NCBI GenBank assembly: GCA_036925085.1
Contig: JAUPFP010000040.1
Span: 775,939 to 839,938 of the forward strand
Length of the DNA stretch: 64,000 nucleotides
Origin: Brachycybe producta
Lineage: Eukaryota; Arthropoda; Diplopoda; Playtdesmida; Andrognathidae
Reading direction: 5' to 3'
Every line of letters starts with the position of its first letter. Position 1 is the stretch's first letter. The notes under the pieces were generated by a model, which did no database searches, was not told the DNA's origin, and worked only from the letters and a program-made list of their open reading frames with translations. The translations under genes were made by a program, and so were the position numbers. This document shows positions 26,901 to 38,525 of this stretch, piece by piece.

Positions 26901-29900
26901 TCTCTGCATTCCAGACTTTTCTGGGAATGCATCAAATCCAAAATGTCCATTCCCGCTCGTCTGGTTCACTTGCTATGAATTTTCGAAGTTACAGATCCAT
27001 GAGCAAGCATAGACACTTCAATGACGCCCAAATTGAACTGGTGTAACTTTTGAAGCGTGCATTGCACAATGGAAATGAAGACATCTCTGCATTCCAGACT
27101 TTTCTGGGAATGCATCAAATCCAAAATGTCCATTCCCGCTCGTCTGGTTCACTTGCTATGAATTTTCGAAGTTACAGATCCATGAGCAAGCACAGACACT
27201 TCAATGACGCCCAAATTGAACTGGTGTAACTTTTGAAGCGTGCATTGCACACTGGAAATGAAGACATGTCTGCATTCCAGACTTTTCTGGGAATGCATCA
27301 AATACAAAATTTCCATTCCCGCTCGTCTGGTTCACTTGCTATGAATTTTCGAAGTTACAGATCCATGAGCAAGCATAGACACTTCAATGACGCCCAAATT
27401 GAACTGGTGTAACTTTTGAAGCGTGCATTGCACACTGGAAACGAAGACATGTCTGCATTCCAGACTTTTCTGTGAATGCATCAAATACAAAATTTCCATT
27501 CCCGCTCGTCTGGTTCACTTGCTATGAATTTTCGAAGTTACAGAACCATGAGCAAGCATAGACACTTCAATGACGCCCAAATTGAACTGGTGTAACTTTT
27601 GAAGCGTGCATTGCACACTGGAAATGAAGACATCTCTGCACTCCAGACTTTTCTGGGAATGCATGAAATCCAAAATGTCCATTCCCGCTCGTCTGGTTCA
27701 CTTGCTATGAATTTTCAAAGTTACAGATCCATGAGCAAGCATAGACACTTCAATGACGCCCAAATTGAACTGGTGTAACTTTTGAAGCGTGCATTGCACA
27801 CTGGAAATGAAGACATCTCTGCACTCCAGACTTTTCTGGGAATGCATGAAATCCAAAATGTCCATTCCCGCTCGTCTGGTTCACTTGCTATGAATTTTCA
27901 AAGTTACAGATCCATGAGCAAGCATAGACACTTCAATGACGCCCAAATTGAACTGGTGTAACTTTTGAAGCGTGCATTGCACACTGGAAACGAAGACATG
28001 TCTGCATTCCAGACTTTTCTGTGAATGCATCAAATACAAAATTTCCATTCCCGCTCGTCTGGTTCACTTGCTATGAATTTTCGAAGTTACAGATCCATGA
28101 GCAAGCATAGACACTTCAATGACGCCCAAATTGAACTGGTGTAACTTTTGAAGCGTGCATTGCACACTGGAAATGAAGACATCTCTGCATTCCAGACTTT
28201 TCTGGGAATGCATCAAATCCAAAATGTCCATTCCCGCTCGTCTGGTTCACTTGCTATGAATTTTCGAAGTTACAGATCCATGAGCAAGCATAGACACTTC
28301 AATGACGCCCAAATTGAACTGGTGTAACTTTTGAAGCGTGCATTGCACAATGGAAATGAAGACATCTCTGCATTCCAGACTTTTCTGGGAATGCATCAAA
28401 TCCAAAATGTCCATTCCCGCTCGTCTGGTTCACTTGCTATGAATTTTCGAAGTTACAGATCCATGAGCAAGCACATACACTTCAATGACGCCCAAATTGA
28501 ACTGGTGTAACTTTTGAAGCGTGCATTGCACACTGGAAATGAAGACATGTCTGCATTCCAGACTTTTCTGGGAATGCATCAAATACAAAATTTCCATTCC
28601 CGCTCGTCTGGTTCACTTGCTATGAATTTTCGAAGTTACAGATCCATGAGCAAGCATAGACACTTCAATGACGCCCAAATTGAACTGGTGTAACTTTTGA
28701 AGCGTGCATTGCACACTGGAAACGAAGACATGTCTGCATTCCAGACTTTTCTGTGAATGCATCAAATACAAAATTTCCATTCCCGCTCGTCTGGTTCACT
28801 TGCTATGAATTTTCGAAGTTACAGAACCATGAGCAAGCATAGACACTTCAATGACGCCCAAATTGAACTGGTGTAACTTTTGAAGCGTGCATTGCACACT
28901 GGAAATGAAGACATCTCTGCACTCCAGACTTTTCTGGGAATGCATGAAATCCAAAATTTCCATTCCCGCTCGTCTGGTTCACTTGCTATGAATTTTCGAA
29001 GTTACAGAACCATGAGCAAGCATAGACACTTCAATGACGCCCAAATTGAACTGGTGTAACTTTTGAAGCGTGCATTGCACACTGGAAATGAAGACATCTC
29101 TGCACTCCAGACTTTTCTGGGAATGCATGAAATCCAAAATGTCCATTCCCGCTCGTCTGGTTCACTTGCTATGAATTTTCAAAGTTACAGATCCATGAGC
29201 AAGCATAGACACTTCAATGACGCCCAAATTGAACTGGTGTAACTTTTGAAGCGTGCATTGCACACTGGAAACGAAGACATGTCTGCATTCCAGACTTTTC
29301 TGGGAATGCATCAAATCCAAAATTTCCATTCCCGCTCGACTGGTTCACTTGCTATGAATTTTCGAAGTTACAGATCCATGAGCAAGCATAGACACTTCAA
29401 TGACGCCCAAATTGAACTGGTGTAACTTTTGAAGCGTGCATTGCACAATGGAAATGAAGACATCTCTGCATTCCAGACTTTTCTGGGAATGCATCAAATC
29501 CAAAATGTCCATTCCCGCTCGTCTGGTTCACTTGCTATGAATTTTCGAAGTTACAGATCCATGAGCAAGCACAGACACTTCAATGACGCCCAAATTGAAC
29601 TGGTGTAACTTTTGAAGCGTGCATTGCACACTGGAAATGAAGACATGTCTGCATTCCAGACTTTTCTGGGAATGCATCAAATACAAAATTTCCATTCCCG
29701 CTCGTCTGGTTCACTTGCTATGAATTTTCGAAGTTACAGATCCATGAGCAAGCATAGACACTTCAATGACGCCCAAATTGAACTGGTGTAACTTTTGAAG
29801 CGTGCATTGCACACTGGAAATGAAGACATGTCTGCATTCCAGACTTTTCTGGGAATGCATCAAATCCAAAATTTCCATTCCCGCTCGACTGGTTCACTTG

Positions 29901-30193
29901 CTATGAATTTTCAAAGTTACAGATCCATGAGCAAGCATAGACACTTCAATGACGCCCAAATTGAACTGGTGTAACTTTTAAAGCGTGCATTGCACACTGG
30001 AAATGAAGACATGTCTGCATTCCAGACTTTTCTGGGAATGCATCAAATCCAAAATGTCCATTCCCGCTCGTCTGGTTCACTTGCTATGAATTTTCGAAGT
30101 TACAGATCCATGAGCAAACATACACTTCAATGACGCCCAAATTGAACTGGTGTAACTTTTGAAGCGTGCATTGCACAATGGAAATGAAGACAT
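8946..30193. repeat. Satellite array, 183-bp unit, about 116 copies, with higher-order repeats
   Basis: The unit runs from tgaattttcgaagttacaga through ggtgtaacttttgaagcgtg to cgctcgtctggttcacttgc. Units are distinguished by a few variable sites: cac(t/a)atgg or actgg, gaaa(t/c)gaag, catctc/catgtc, gcattcc/gcactcc, atcc/atac and a g/a in ttttc(g/a)aag. Specific variant combinations recur at multiples of 183: 24122 and 26318 are 12 units apart, 21336 and 22251 are 5 units apart, and 17676 and 21336 are 20 units apart. Since 183 is 61 codons, one plus-strand frame stays in register and is closed by a single TAA per unit (tgtaact); three units carry TCA instead and read through (23201, 24299, 26495 areas). 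I regard these frames as incidental. Single-base homopolymer indels are frequent up to about 16,380 and almost absent afterwards. Confidence 0.97.
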
Positions 30194-30392
30194 CTTAAAA
30201 ATTAATTGTCAATACCCTGTTTTAAGCTAAGCTTTAATTCAAGCAGCGTTTTATAATATGAGGGTTAATTATTTTTTTAAAAAATGTATTTGAAAATAAT
30301 TTAATCGTATGATTTTTATCTCCTTGGATTATGGTCATAGTGACCACAATAATTTATGACTGCAATTAAACGTTTTTTTTTTCACGACAGAC

Positions 30393-33300
30393 CTTGAAAT
30401 TGGCCTGTGGTAAGAGCAGCCCGAGAAGAATCAATACGAGTAGCGATCCATCTACGATAGAAGCAGTACTGACCGAAGCCTAAAAAAAAGAAACACGAAT
30501 CCGTAAAAAAAACATTCTACAACTTCGAAATCTCAACTCTTACTTGTTTAACATTAGGAAAATTCTGCGTAAAGAAGATGCACATTACATTCAAAACACC
30601 TACAATGACAGCTATTAAAGAAAAAGAAAAACCCTAATTAATAACAATGAATTTGATTTCATATTTTTTTTTATATAAACTAAAATATCGAAAAAAAAAA
30701 TAGCACTTGAACTTCAAACTTAAACCCTCTAAATAAATTACTAACAAAGAAACTGCTAGTTGTATTTAGTATCCTTGAAAACGGTTTTCTTGTTTTGTGT
30801 TGAAACCCTGCTCACGAAAGTTCAAGTGCTAAGTTTCCATCCTCGAACTTTCCGAGCAGGATTCCAACATAGAAAAGCCTTGTTTCATCGAGTATCCTTG
30901 AACAGGTTTTTTTTCCATGTTAGAACTGTGCTCAGACGCTTTAAGATGTTCAAGTGCTACACCTCCTTCTTAAATGCGGAGCCTAACATCTACTTGAACC
31001 CTCTAAACAGTGTATACTGTACTGGAACATTTTTTATACATTGAAACTTCCCTCAGAGGGTTAAAATTTACGTTCAAGGATACTAAAAACATGGATTTTT
31101 TTATACAGGAACCCCCAATTTTAGAATTTCGATCCTATCACTTAAAACTTGAATCCACAAAAAAATTTTAAAATATAAAAACTTAAGTGTCATTGAACCA
31201 GGATTTTTATATTGAAACCTTGCTCAGAGGGTTCTAGTTGAAGTTTAAAAATACTAAAAAAAACAAGAGATACTGATGATGAATAAACAATGCTAAGAGC
31301 GTTCAAGTGTTAAGTTGCCTACTTAAATTTGTGCTATACGATTTGAACTTCAACTTGAACTCTCAGAAACAAGAATCACACATCCAAAAAAAATACAACT
31401 GCTGCAGAGAAAACTTTAAAAGAAAGCATTCGCAGTTTATATCTTTACCTAATACTTTACAAACAAACGTCGCCTGCTTAGGAGACATGTTTGGCTTCGA
31501 AGGAATCACCAACGATTCCATTATAATGGCAGGAATCGAATTATACACCGAAGACATAGTGCTCAAAGCGGCCGCAAGTAAACCGGCGAAAAATAATCCG
31601 GGCAAAATGGGATATTCACCCATCACCTTCATCACGAAAGCTGGAACAAGCTACATATGAAAAAAATATTATAATGGCTTTGGGCGTTTAAAAACGAGCG
31701 ACTTTTAGGCCCTTGGTCGAGTTCGACTACAAAATGAAATCGGGTAGTTGAGGAAACCGACCACTTCGAGTCCACTGTAGTGGGTGGAATGTGGTCCAAA
31801 TATGATTGAATGAACTGCAAAAAGTGGTCGTATTTGGCGACAAAAACGGCCTAATTAGCCATTTAGACAAGATGGACTTTGATAAGATACCTTTTGGTGG
31901 TTGGAAAGTGGTTCTTGTGCAAAGGAGAAACGATGTCGCCGGTGGCTGAGATGAACAACCTTCCCGGTGACAAAAGTTGGAAAGTCGTTAAAAAAAAAGC
32001 CACTCATACGTTCCGTTTTTCCCTAGCAATACATTGTCACCCACAGCCCAGCCACCTGTAACAACATTTTAAAGTCAAACCCAACCACTCAAAAGTGGTC
32101 CGTGCACCGTGCGACAAGGGCCTTAGTCGTTTTGTCACTTCAGACAACTTCAATAAAAAAATACCTGATTCAAATTTTTTATTGTTTTCGCTTTCATCGG
32201 ATCGCACGAGTAGTATTCTGCGTAGATTATGAGACCCACAACCTGAGACAGAAACACGGTTGACGCAGTCATCGAAAGACTCAACAAGTTTCCCCTTTTT
32301 TAAAAAAAAATCATACAAGAAAGTCAGATTTTTATTGATAAGGTCAGACTGGGAATTAAAATTTAATTTGGATAATTATCTTTCGTTTTTGCACAATAAC
32401 TGTGTCAATTTTCTTATTTTATGTGAGCTAAAGCTGAGCACCCAACAGGTCGGCGACGCGGCACATAGTTTTCGAGTAGAGGTCCGTCTCCTATGTACGC
32501 AGCGCAGCGAAAATCGGCTTTGTCCCCTAGATTCTGCCCTTATAGTCTGACAAAACTGGAGGTGTTCCGCAGGGAAGCTGGTACAATGAAGCAGCCACAA
32601 ACAATGAAGGAACATGGATGAACTTCGCTCTGCTCTCCCCGTCCATTAGAGTGGAAGAGTGGAGAAACGAGGCAAAACTCCAACATCAAGACATTCCAGA
32701 CTTTTTTTTCAGAGCAGTGTCGTGCCGCACTTCTCAGCACTTCGCCCTAATGGACGGTGCTTCATTCATTTACATTTATTGTGTTTGGGGGCCATTTTCT
32801 CTGTGAGGCGCCGCGACACCGACCTAGTGGGCGCTCAGCAAACAGAAGTGGAACGACCGCACATAAATTATTGTGATTAGCTTAATGTAGCCTCTAACAA
32901 GCAACGCATCATCTTATTATCAAAGCATACCAAATAGTATAAAAACTAAACTAAACACTAAGAATTGCCACAAAACAATATGTTTTTATGCACCAAATCT
33001 CTTGAACCGATACGTCAGGTTGAAATTGGTGATCGCGCTGCTACTTGTGAGTTGATAAATCATAATTGCCTTTTTGCTTCTTTTAAAGAGGGCGCCGTCA
33101 GAAACCGTTGATGAACGAGCTGCGAAGTACTGGCGCCGGCCAAATACGAGAAGAAGTAGCCGATCGTACTTGTCCAGAAAGTATGTCTCGCAGTCGGGTC
33201 CATATTGAAACTGTTGAAAAAATTAACACAAAAACCAAACTTAACCATCGAAAACGTCAAGAAGAAATTATAGAAAATTTAAGATAAATATTAGAAGAAA

Positions 33301-35905
33301 AAAATTATGATTAAAAATAATTTAAAAATGATATAAAATAAAAATAAACCAAACATGTAAAATGAAATAAAAACAAAATATTTAATGATGAAAAATTTAC
33401 GATATTTTTTAAAAAAAAACTAAGAAAATTATGAATTTCAAGAATATGAAAAATTATAAAGGTTATATTTATTTAGAAACAATAGAGAGAAAAAACCCTG
33501 CAAAGTTTGTAAAGGGAGACATTCACCGAAAGAGCGAGCAAGAGTGAGCAACAGCGAACAAGAGCGAGTGAGCACTCTCACTCAATAATCGCCTGGTGCT
33601 TACAGGTTAGCAAGTGAGTGAACATTCGCTCGCTCGCATTAAAAAAAGATCGGGTGGTTGGCGGTCCATCAAAGGTGATTATTGTATTGTTGAAATGCTC
33701 GTGCAGATTAGAGTACTCCTCCCTTTTAAACGATGGATCAGTTGTGAACAAGAACATCAGCAAACATCGGCGAGCACTTGCAAATGCTCGCTCTTTTGGT
33801 GAACTAGAGGAGCGCGTGATCAAATTATTTTCTGATGACAATGTTTAAAACAGTGTTTAATCCTTTTAACGCAGTTTAAAAACAATGCAACTTTACATTC
33901 TCTGTAAGACACTCACTCAAAGATGTCGAGTCTTCCGGAATCGTAACTTCGCTGCCACACGACTCCGACTCCACCGACGTAAATCAATCCCATGATAATG
34001 ATGGTCAAAAAAGACAAGATCATCGCAACGGCCTGAATGACATCGGACCACATCACACCTTTCATTCCACCCTGTGTAATTTGAAGGGATTTTATTCTTG
34101 ATTTAAGATTAGAAAAAATAAAACACCGAAGTAAAACTCACAACTGATGTGTAAAGAACGCAAAGTCCCGTGATGGTTACGATGATAATCCAAGTGTCGA
34201 TGTCAGTAGCTGCAATTAGATAACATAGAGAAGCAAAATTTTAGTTAGATTTCTACAGCACGGTGGCCACTTTTCGTAATTCCGAATTTTACCACTGTTG
34301 AGTGCCGTCGCCGTTCCAAATACGACATTGCTACACTGTAAAATCTGTTAACATGATAACAAGTATCTATTAGTACGAGACGCCATAAAAATCGCCGCCC
34401 GATAACATGATTGGATCATTTTTATGCATAAAAACGTGGCCAGAATTTGCCAAATATGCCAATGAAAGAAAACAAAAAAAAACTAGAACTGGTTGTTGTA
34501 GGTTTTCAATTAAGAAGAAATTGCAAATGTTTTAGAAACTAGAAAAGCTAAAAAAAATAGCAGATGCTTAGCAGACGATATTTTTTTAAAATTTTTGTCA
34601 ATAGAAAGTTTATTTTGAAAGATATCAACATAAATATACCCTTAAGTAGTTAAGCTACCCTTGTAGTTTCTCTTAATTTTGCTCTTCTGAAAGACAGAAT
34701 AATGAAGAGTTCGAAAATCATCTGTTCATAATTAGTAATTCACTTATTCCTCCTCTAGTTTCTAAACACTGTCAATTTCTTCTTTACGTTTACCTCTGAA
34801 ACGCACTGTTCTCTTATTTTGCATATTTTGCAATAAAAAAAGTTTGAAAATAAATCAAATCAAATTCAAAATGACTTTAAAAAAATGAAGTTTTTTCTTA
34901 AATGAAGCAATTTGATTTAAATTAGAAGTGGAACGAATCCTAAATTTTCTCGAATCCGAATAATAAACGGTTTTCGAATCCCTCGAATCTTTTGAATCCT
35001 TCCTATAAGAATCCTATATTATTCATTAAGAAGATACAAATAAATGAAATAATGTTAAATATTAAATTATTAATAATAAAAAAACAGTGTGGCTTCGCTC
35101 AGGGTCAGGCCATAAGGTGATCGATCCATTGGTGATCCCGGTACAACACCGAAATTGCAACAATCGCCGGTTTTCTTTGTTAGTCAACGCTTCTATTGGA
35201 TGTCAATGGAGTTAAAACTAATTTAACCAACGTTTTTAACAGTTTTTTTAGGTTAGGATTCGAAAGACGGGAAAAGCTTAAAGATTCGAGTTTTTGAGTC
35301 TCGAATATTTATCAAGATTCGCGGGATTCGAGGATTCGAATGTCCCATCCCTAATTTAAATCAAAGAAATCTGCTCCCTTAGAAGAAACACAAATTTCGA
35401 GAAAACTCACGGCACGTATCGCAGCCATCGTAGTCACCACATTCTTAGTCTTCGTGTTGTAGCGAACTTCGAGAAACTGAAGAGAAAAAAAAATATGAAG
35501 AAATTCGGCACATTTTAATGTTTTCGCAAAACCGGGAAACACAGAAGAAGCAAAACACACCTTGTAAACATTCATCGAACCCATTTTATGATACAACGGA
35601 ATAAAAATCCAATTGAGAATGAAAGCAATCAGAAACTGGATGAGACACCACCAAACAATCTGCATGCCGAAATTGTAAGATTCCGTCGGTGTTCCGAGCA
35701 CGGTGGCTGGTCCCATTCCGGTCGCGAACGCCGAAAACGCCATCGGAATCAATGACATCTGACGGCTTGCGAGAAAGTACTCGAAAGGTGACGACTGTTT
35801 CTTCTTTGTAACACCGTAGTAGAGTCCGATACCCGTCGAAATGAAGACCATCGTGCCGACGACCACGTAGTCACCGGACTTTAACAGCGGGAGTTCGCGT
35901 TCCAT
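30393..35905 (-). CDS. SLC5-family sodium/solute symporter, ten exons, C-terminus missing
   Basis: A membrane carrier of the solute:sodium symporter family, closest by eye to the SLC5A5/A6/A8/A12 branch that imports iodide, vitamins or monocarboxylates with Na+. Exons, 5' to 3': 35905-35561, 35476-35411, 34335-34293, 34209-34142, 34071-33917, 33210-33070, 32294-32165, 31650-31449, 30599-30544, 30479-30393; reading phases agree at every junction and total 431 codons. Family marks: a TM1 loop ending VLGTPTESYNFG, GGMKGVMWSDVIQ in exon 5, RHTFWTS in exon 6, and LSTMSS in exon 8, where relatives place Na+-binding Ser/Thr. The ATG at 35905 has an in-frame TAA upstream. The intron after exon 6 appears to begin GC (aaaag/gcaatt) rather than GT; with it the protein aligns to human SLC5 proteins without a gap. 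Relatives have about 600 residues, so the last 100-170 are absent; sequence between 30390 and the satellite codes nothing. The substrate cannot be told. Confidence 0.88.
30690..31320. repeat. Degenerate repeats of 'gaaccctctaaacaggg' type inside an SLC5 intron
   Basis: Short blocks such as ttgaaaccctgctca, gttcaagtgctaagttt, gtatccttgaa and cagagggttc recur in both orientations. The same vocabulary appears at 44027-44060 and 44690-44960. It looks like an old foldback family in which only the stems are recognisable. The open frame at 30760-31044 is probably accidental. Confidence 0.4.
31690..32145. mobile_element. TIR element in the SLC5 intron between exons 7 and 8
   Basis: Left-arm text aaaacgagcgacttttaggc followed by ccttgg is matched inverted at 32110-32145 (gacaagggccttagtcgttt then tgtcac). 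Motifs with agtggt recur inside in both directions. There is no coding capacity. The boundaries are approximate. Confidence 0.45.
32434..32839. mobile_element. MITE in the SLC5 intron between exons 6 and 7
   Basis: Terminal inverted repeats of about 32 bp: gctgagcacccaacaggtcg then gcgacgcggcac at the left, and at the right the inverse of gctgagcgcccactaggtcg then gtgtcgcggcgc. The GC-rich ends stand out against AT-rich surroundings. The overlapping small reading frames on both strands are incidental. Confidence 0.7.
33515..33810. mobile_element. MITE-like inverted repeat in the SLC5 intron between exons 5 and 6
   Basis: Left ttcaccgaaagagcgagca and right gctcgctcttttggtgaa are inverse copies. 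Further gctcg/cgagc blocks are repeated inside in both orientations, giving misleading open frames. It lies wholly between exons at 33917 and 33210. Confidence 0.55.
34531..34671. mobile_element. 'gaaactagaag' foldback MITE in the SLC5 intron before exon 3
   Basis: It runs from tttagaaactagaaaagct through agcagacgatattttttt to the inverse stem (tttattttgaaagatatcaa then cccttgtagtttct). One arm is shortened. It is the same family as 627-837. Confidence 0.6.
34922..35354. mobile_element. hAT-like MITE with 'gattcgaatgtcccatccct' end, in the SLC5 intron between exons 2 and 3
   Basis: The ends ttagaagtggaacgaatcc and ggattcgaatgtcccatccc are imperfect inverted repeats rich in attcgaa. The interior includes aaaaaacagtgtggcttcgc and ggatgtcaatggagttaaaa. 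The same element lies in reverse orientation at 55261-55692, and an end fragment at 37431-37528. Short ends of this type are typical of hAT-derived MITEs; I could not define the target duplication. Confidence 0.65.
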
Positions 35906-37300
35906 ACTAGAATTTGTTTTGTTTTTATCCAAGTTTTAATTTAACTTCAGGTTAAATTTCTTTTTTGCATAATTGTCTACTGAACTTTTTTTTTTTTGCT
36001 ACAAAAGTTTTAGAAAACTTTGCATAACTTTTTTTTACACAATTTTTTTGGCTAATTTTTTTTTTCAAAAAAAGTTTTGATAACTTTAAAAACTATTTTT
36101 TTTGGAAATTTGTTGATGATTTCTTTTTCTTGTTCAAAACTTAATTTTTTTTAAGAAAAAAATTAACTTTTTTTAATACTATTTATAAGTAAAAAAAAAA
36201 ACTTTCAATAACTATTTTTCAAAATTTTTACAAACTTTTTCCAAAATTTTAAAACATTTTACAAACTTTTTCCAAAACTTTTAGAAACTTTTTCCAAAAC
36301 TAAATATTTTTACAAACTTTTTCCAAAACTTTAAAAATTTTTACAATTCTTCATATTTTTTTTTAAATATTTTTTGATTAATTTTCAAAAAAAGTTTTGA
36401 TAACTTTAAAAACCTTACCTTTTTTTAAAAAAATTGATTTTCCTCAAAACTTAATAAAGTTCATTTAAATAAACAAACTTTTTTTTGAAAACTTGTTATA
36501 ACCTTTTCAAAAAACTTCCAATATAACTAGTTACTTTTGAAAACTTTCGCTCATTTTTAGAGAGAGAAATAAAAATGTTTGGTAACTAACTTTTTATGAA
36601 AACTTTTTTTTTATGAAAACATCTACACTTTAAAAAAAAACTTCAAAGCACTACTTTTGAATATTTTCGTTAATTTTTGCAACAACAACAAAAAAAATTT
36701 TCATAACCTTTGAAAACTTAACCTTTTTTTTTTTTATGAAAACATCACTTTTCTGAAAACTTTTTACGAAGCTTAACTTTGATGAAAACGTTTTAAAACT
36801 TTCATTCGTAAACTGGACGAACTTTTTTTTTTTGCTGCTTGTTGCGTAATAAATTGAAAGCAAACAAGGTATTTGTGTCCACTTTTGTTACTGAGCAAAC
36901 AAAAGGTAAAATTTATAACCCCAATTTTTTTTTTTTTTTTTTGCAACAAGAAAAAAAAAGAATTAAAAAAATAGTAGAAATATTTTTTTTTTATAAACAC
37001 GTCAAGGTCTAATTTAAAGGTAAAAATGTGAACAGAATATTAATTCTAAATCGAAACATGTAATTTTTTTTTTTTTTACTTCAATCTCAACTCTTCTGAT
37101 GTTGTATGTTAATAGATTAATAGGTTTTTTAGTCCTGACATAAATTCTAGGAAAAGAAAAAAAAAAAGGCTGCGAAGCGTGTGGGTGAGAGAAATGTTTT
37201 GATATATTGTTAATTTATTAACATTGATTGACTTATAAAAGGTAGTGATACAAATTAAATAAAGCCTTGAATAAATACGCAAAATTCAAGGTTGAAACAA
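35906..37300. other. AT-rich upstream region of the SLC5 gene with degenerate aactttttccaaa repeats
   Basis: It consists mostly of runs of T and A with loosely repeated acaaactttttccaaaa and gaaaactt blocks, densest at 36220-36340 and 36570-36800. Any SLC5 promoter or 5' untranslated exon should lie here, but I see no motif I would defend. The open frames around 36651-37000 are homopolymer artefacts. Confidence 0.5.
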
Positions 37301-37430
37301 AGTTATATTTTTTTTTTGCTTGGATAATTTGACCCTAACATACGAGCTCTCGTGCAAATACGACACTTGTTTGCAAAGTCCTTATTTGCATTATAAAGTG
37401 TGTATATATTATATATATTTTTTTTTTCTA

Positions 37431-37528
37431 GATTAGGATTCGAAAGACAAAAAAAGCGCAAAGATTCGAGTTTTCGAATCTCGAATATTTTTTCCAAGAT
37501 TCGTGGGATTCGAATGTCCCATCCCTAG
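37431..37528. mobile_element. End fragment of the hAT-like MITE family
   Basis: Sequence from gattaggattcgaaagac to gattcgaatgtcccatccct matches the right third of 34922-35354. The left part is absent. From 37530 to 38105 I see no gene. Confidence 0.6.
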
Positions 37529-38105
37529 TTTTATTATTTAAATTAAAATAAGGTGGTTTAAAGTGTAAACGATTTCTCAAACCTCCAGTTAATCTATTTT
37601 CCAGAAGCAAAATTCAAATAAAACTAAGGGTAGCTCAATCCACGTAAAGCTGGGTGCACACTGCGTATATAACAAAACATTGTTCCTTAACAAATTTGTT
37701 TTTAGCTTTTGTTATACAACATGTTTTTTATAATTTGTAATTTTATAATATCTATTGTAATTTGTAAATTGTATTTTTACAAGTTTGTGAAACATGTGAT
37801 AGTTTACGAAAACACCAAGGTTACAGAAAAATTGAGAAGGACGAATCACCAGGGCACTATTTAACAAAGAAACAAGTCTGACCGGTGCCAGGTGCCCAGT
37901 AATGAGTCCCGGCGTTAGGGCAAGGCGAGCGAGGCAACCACCCTTGGGCCCCGCGCTTTCAGGAGCCCAGCGCTGCTTATTTTTTTTCCCCTCGAGCCTC
38001 TCATACCCTTGGACCGGCACTGCAAGTAATAAAGTAACCAGTGACAACTGATAAGAAGTCTTGTTTCCATTAAAGTTGTACATGCATTTGTGACCAGTGA
38101 CAAGC

Positions 38106-38525
38106 AATGGGCAGCCTTGTTTCTATCCCATGGGATGGGATTTCCTCATGGATGGGAGCAATTTCAGTATGTAATGCCCGGCAAAGTTTAGTCGAAGTTG
38201 GTTTAAGACAAGACTGAAGAGCCTTCTATCATCCATTTAAAAACGTCTAAGACTAAAACATATCCTAATTGCAAGTAAACTGTCTCAACCAAAAACCCAA
38301 AAAGCAATTTGTCACAAACAAATCAAGCATAAGACAATGGAACTCTCTTCCTGAGGAAGAAGTGGTGAATGGGGATAATTTTGTTTTGTGGGGTTAACAT
38401 TTATATATTCATTTTGTTTTTATATATGTGCTTGACAATGCTTAATGCTGCATATGGACTTTTATGTCCCTCTGCCATAGGCCTATTTGGCTGCTAGCAG
38501 AGTACTAATTGTAATTGTAATCGGT
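38106..38525 (+). mobile_element. 3' end of a CR1/Jockey-like LINE (5'-truncated)
   Basis: Around 38325-38390 the plus strand reads RQWNSLPEEEVVN, the motif that closes the reverse-transcriptase region of many CR1/Jockey-type LINEs. After it come an untranslated tail (tggacttttatgtccctctg, tttggctgctagcagag) and a terminal taattgtaattgtaat. Upstream frames are broken, so this is a dead fragment. The tail is shared with 8133-8213. From 38530 to 39520 I found nothing further except G-runs and AT-rich sequence. Confidence 0.65.

Noticed and set aside
9000-30190. CENP-B box in the satellite
   Set aside because: The minus strand has gagcgggaat, resembling the 3' half of the box, but the required TTCG and central A are absent at the right spacing. 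tttcgaagttacagat also fails.
8946-30193. CRISPR-like array
   Set aside because: Units are contiguous without unique spacers, and the genome is clearly eukaryotic.
31307-31660. 117-codon plus-strand frame
   Set aside because: It is antisense to SLC5 exon 8 (31449-31650), whose minus-strand frame matches the family.
37712-38107. 131-codon minus-strand frame
   Set aside because: It uses a non-ATG start, overlaps no recognised domain, has no splice context, and borders a LINE fragment.
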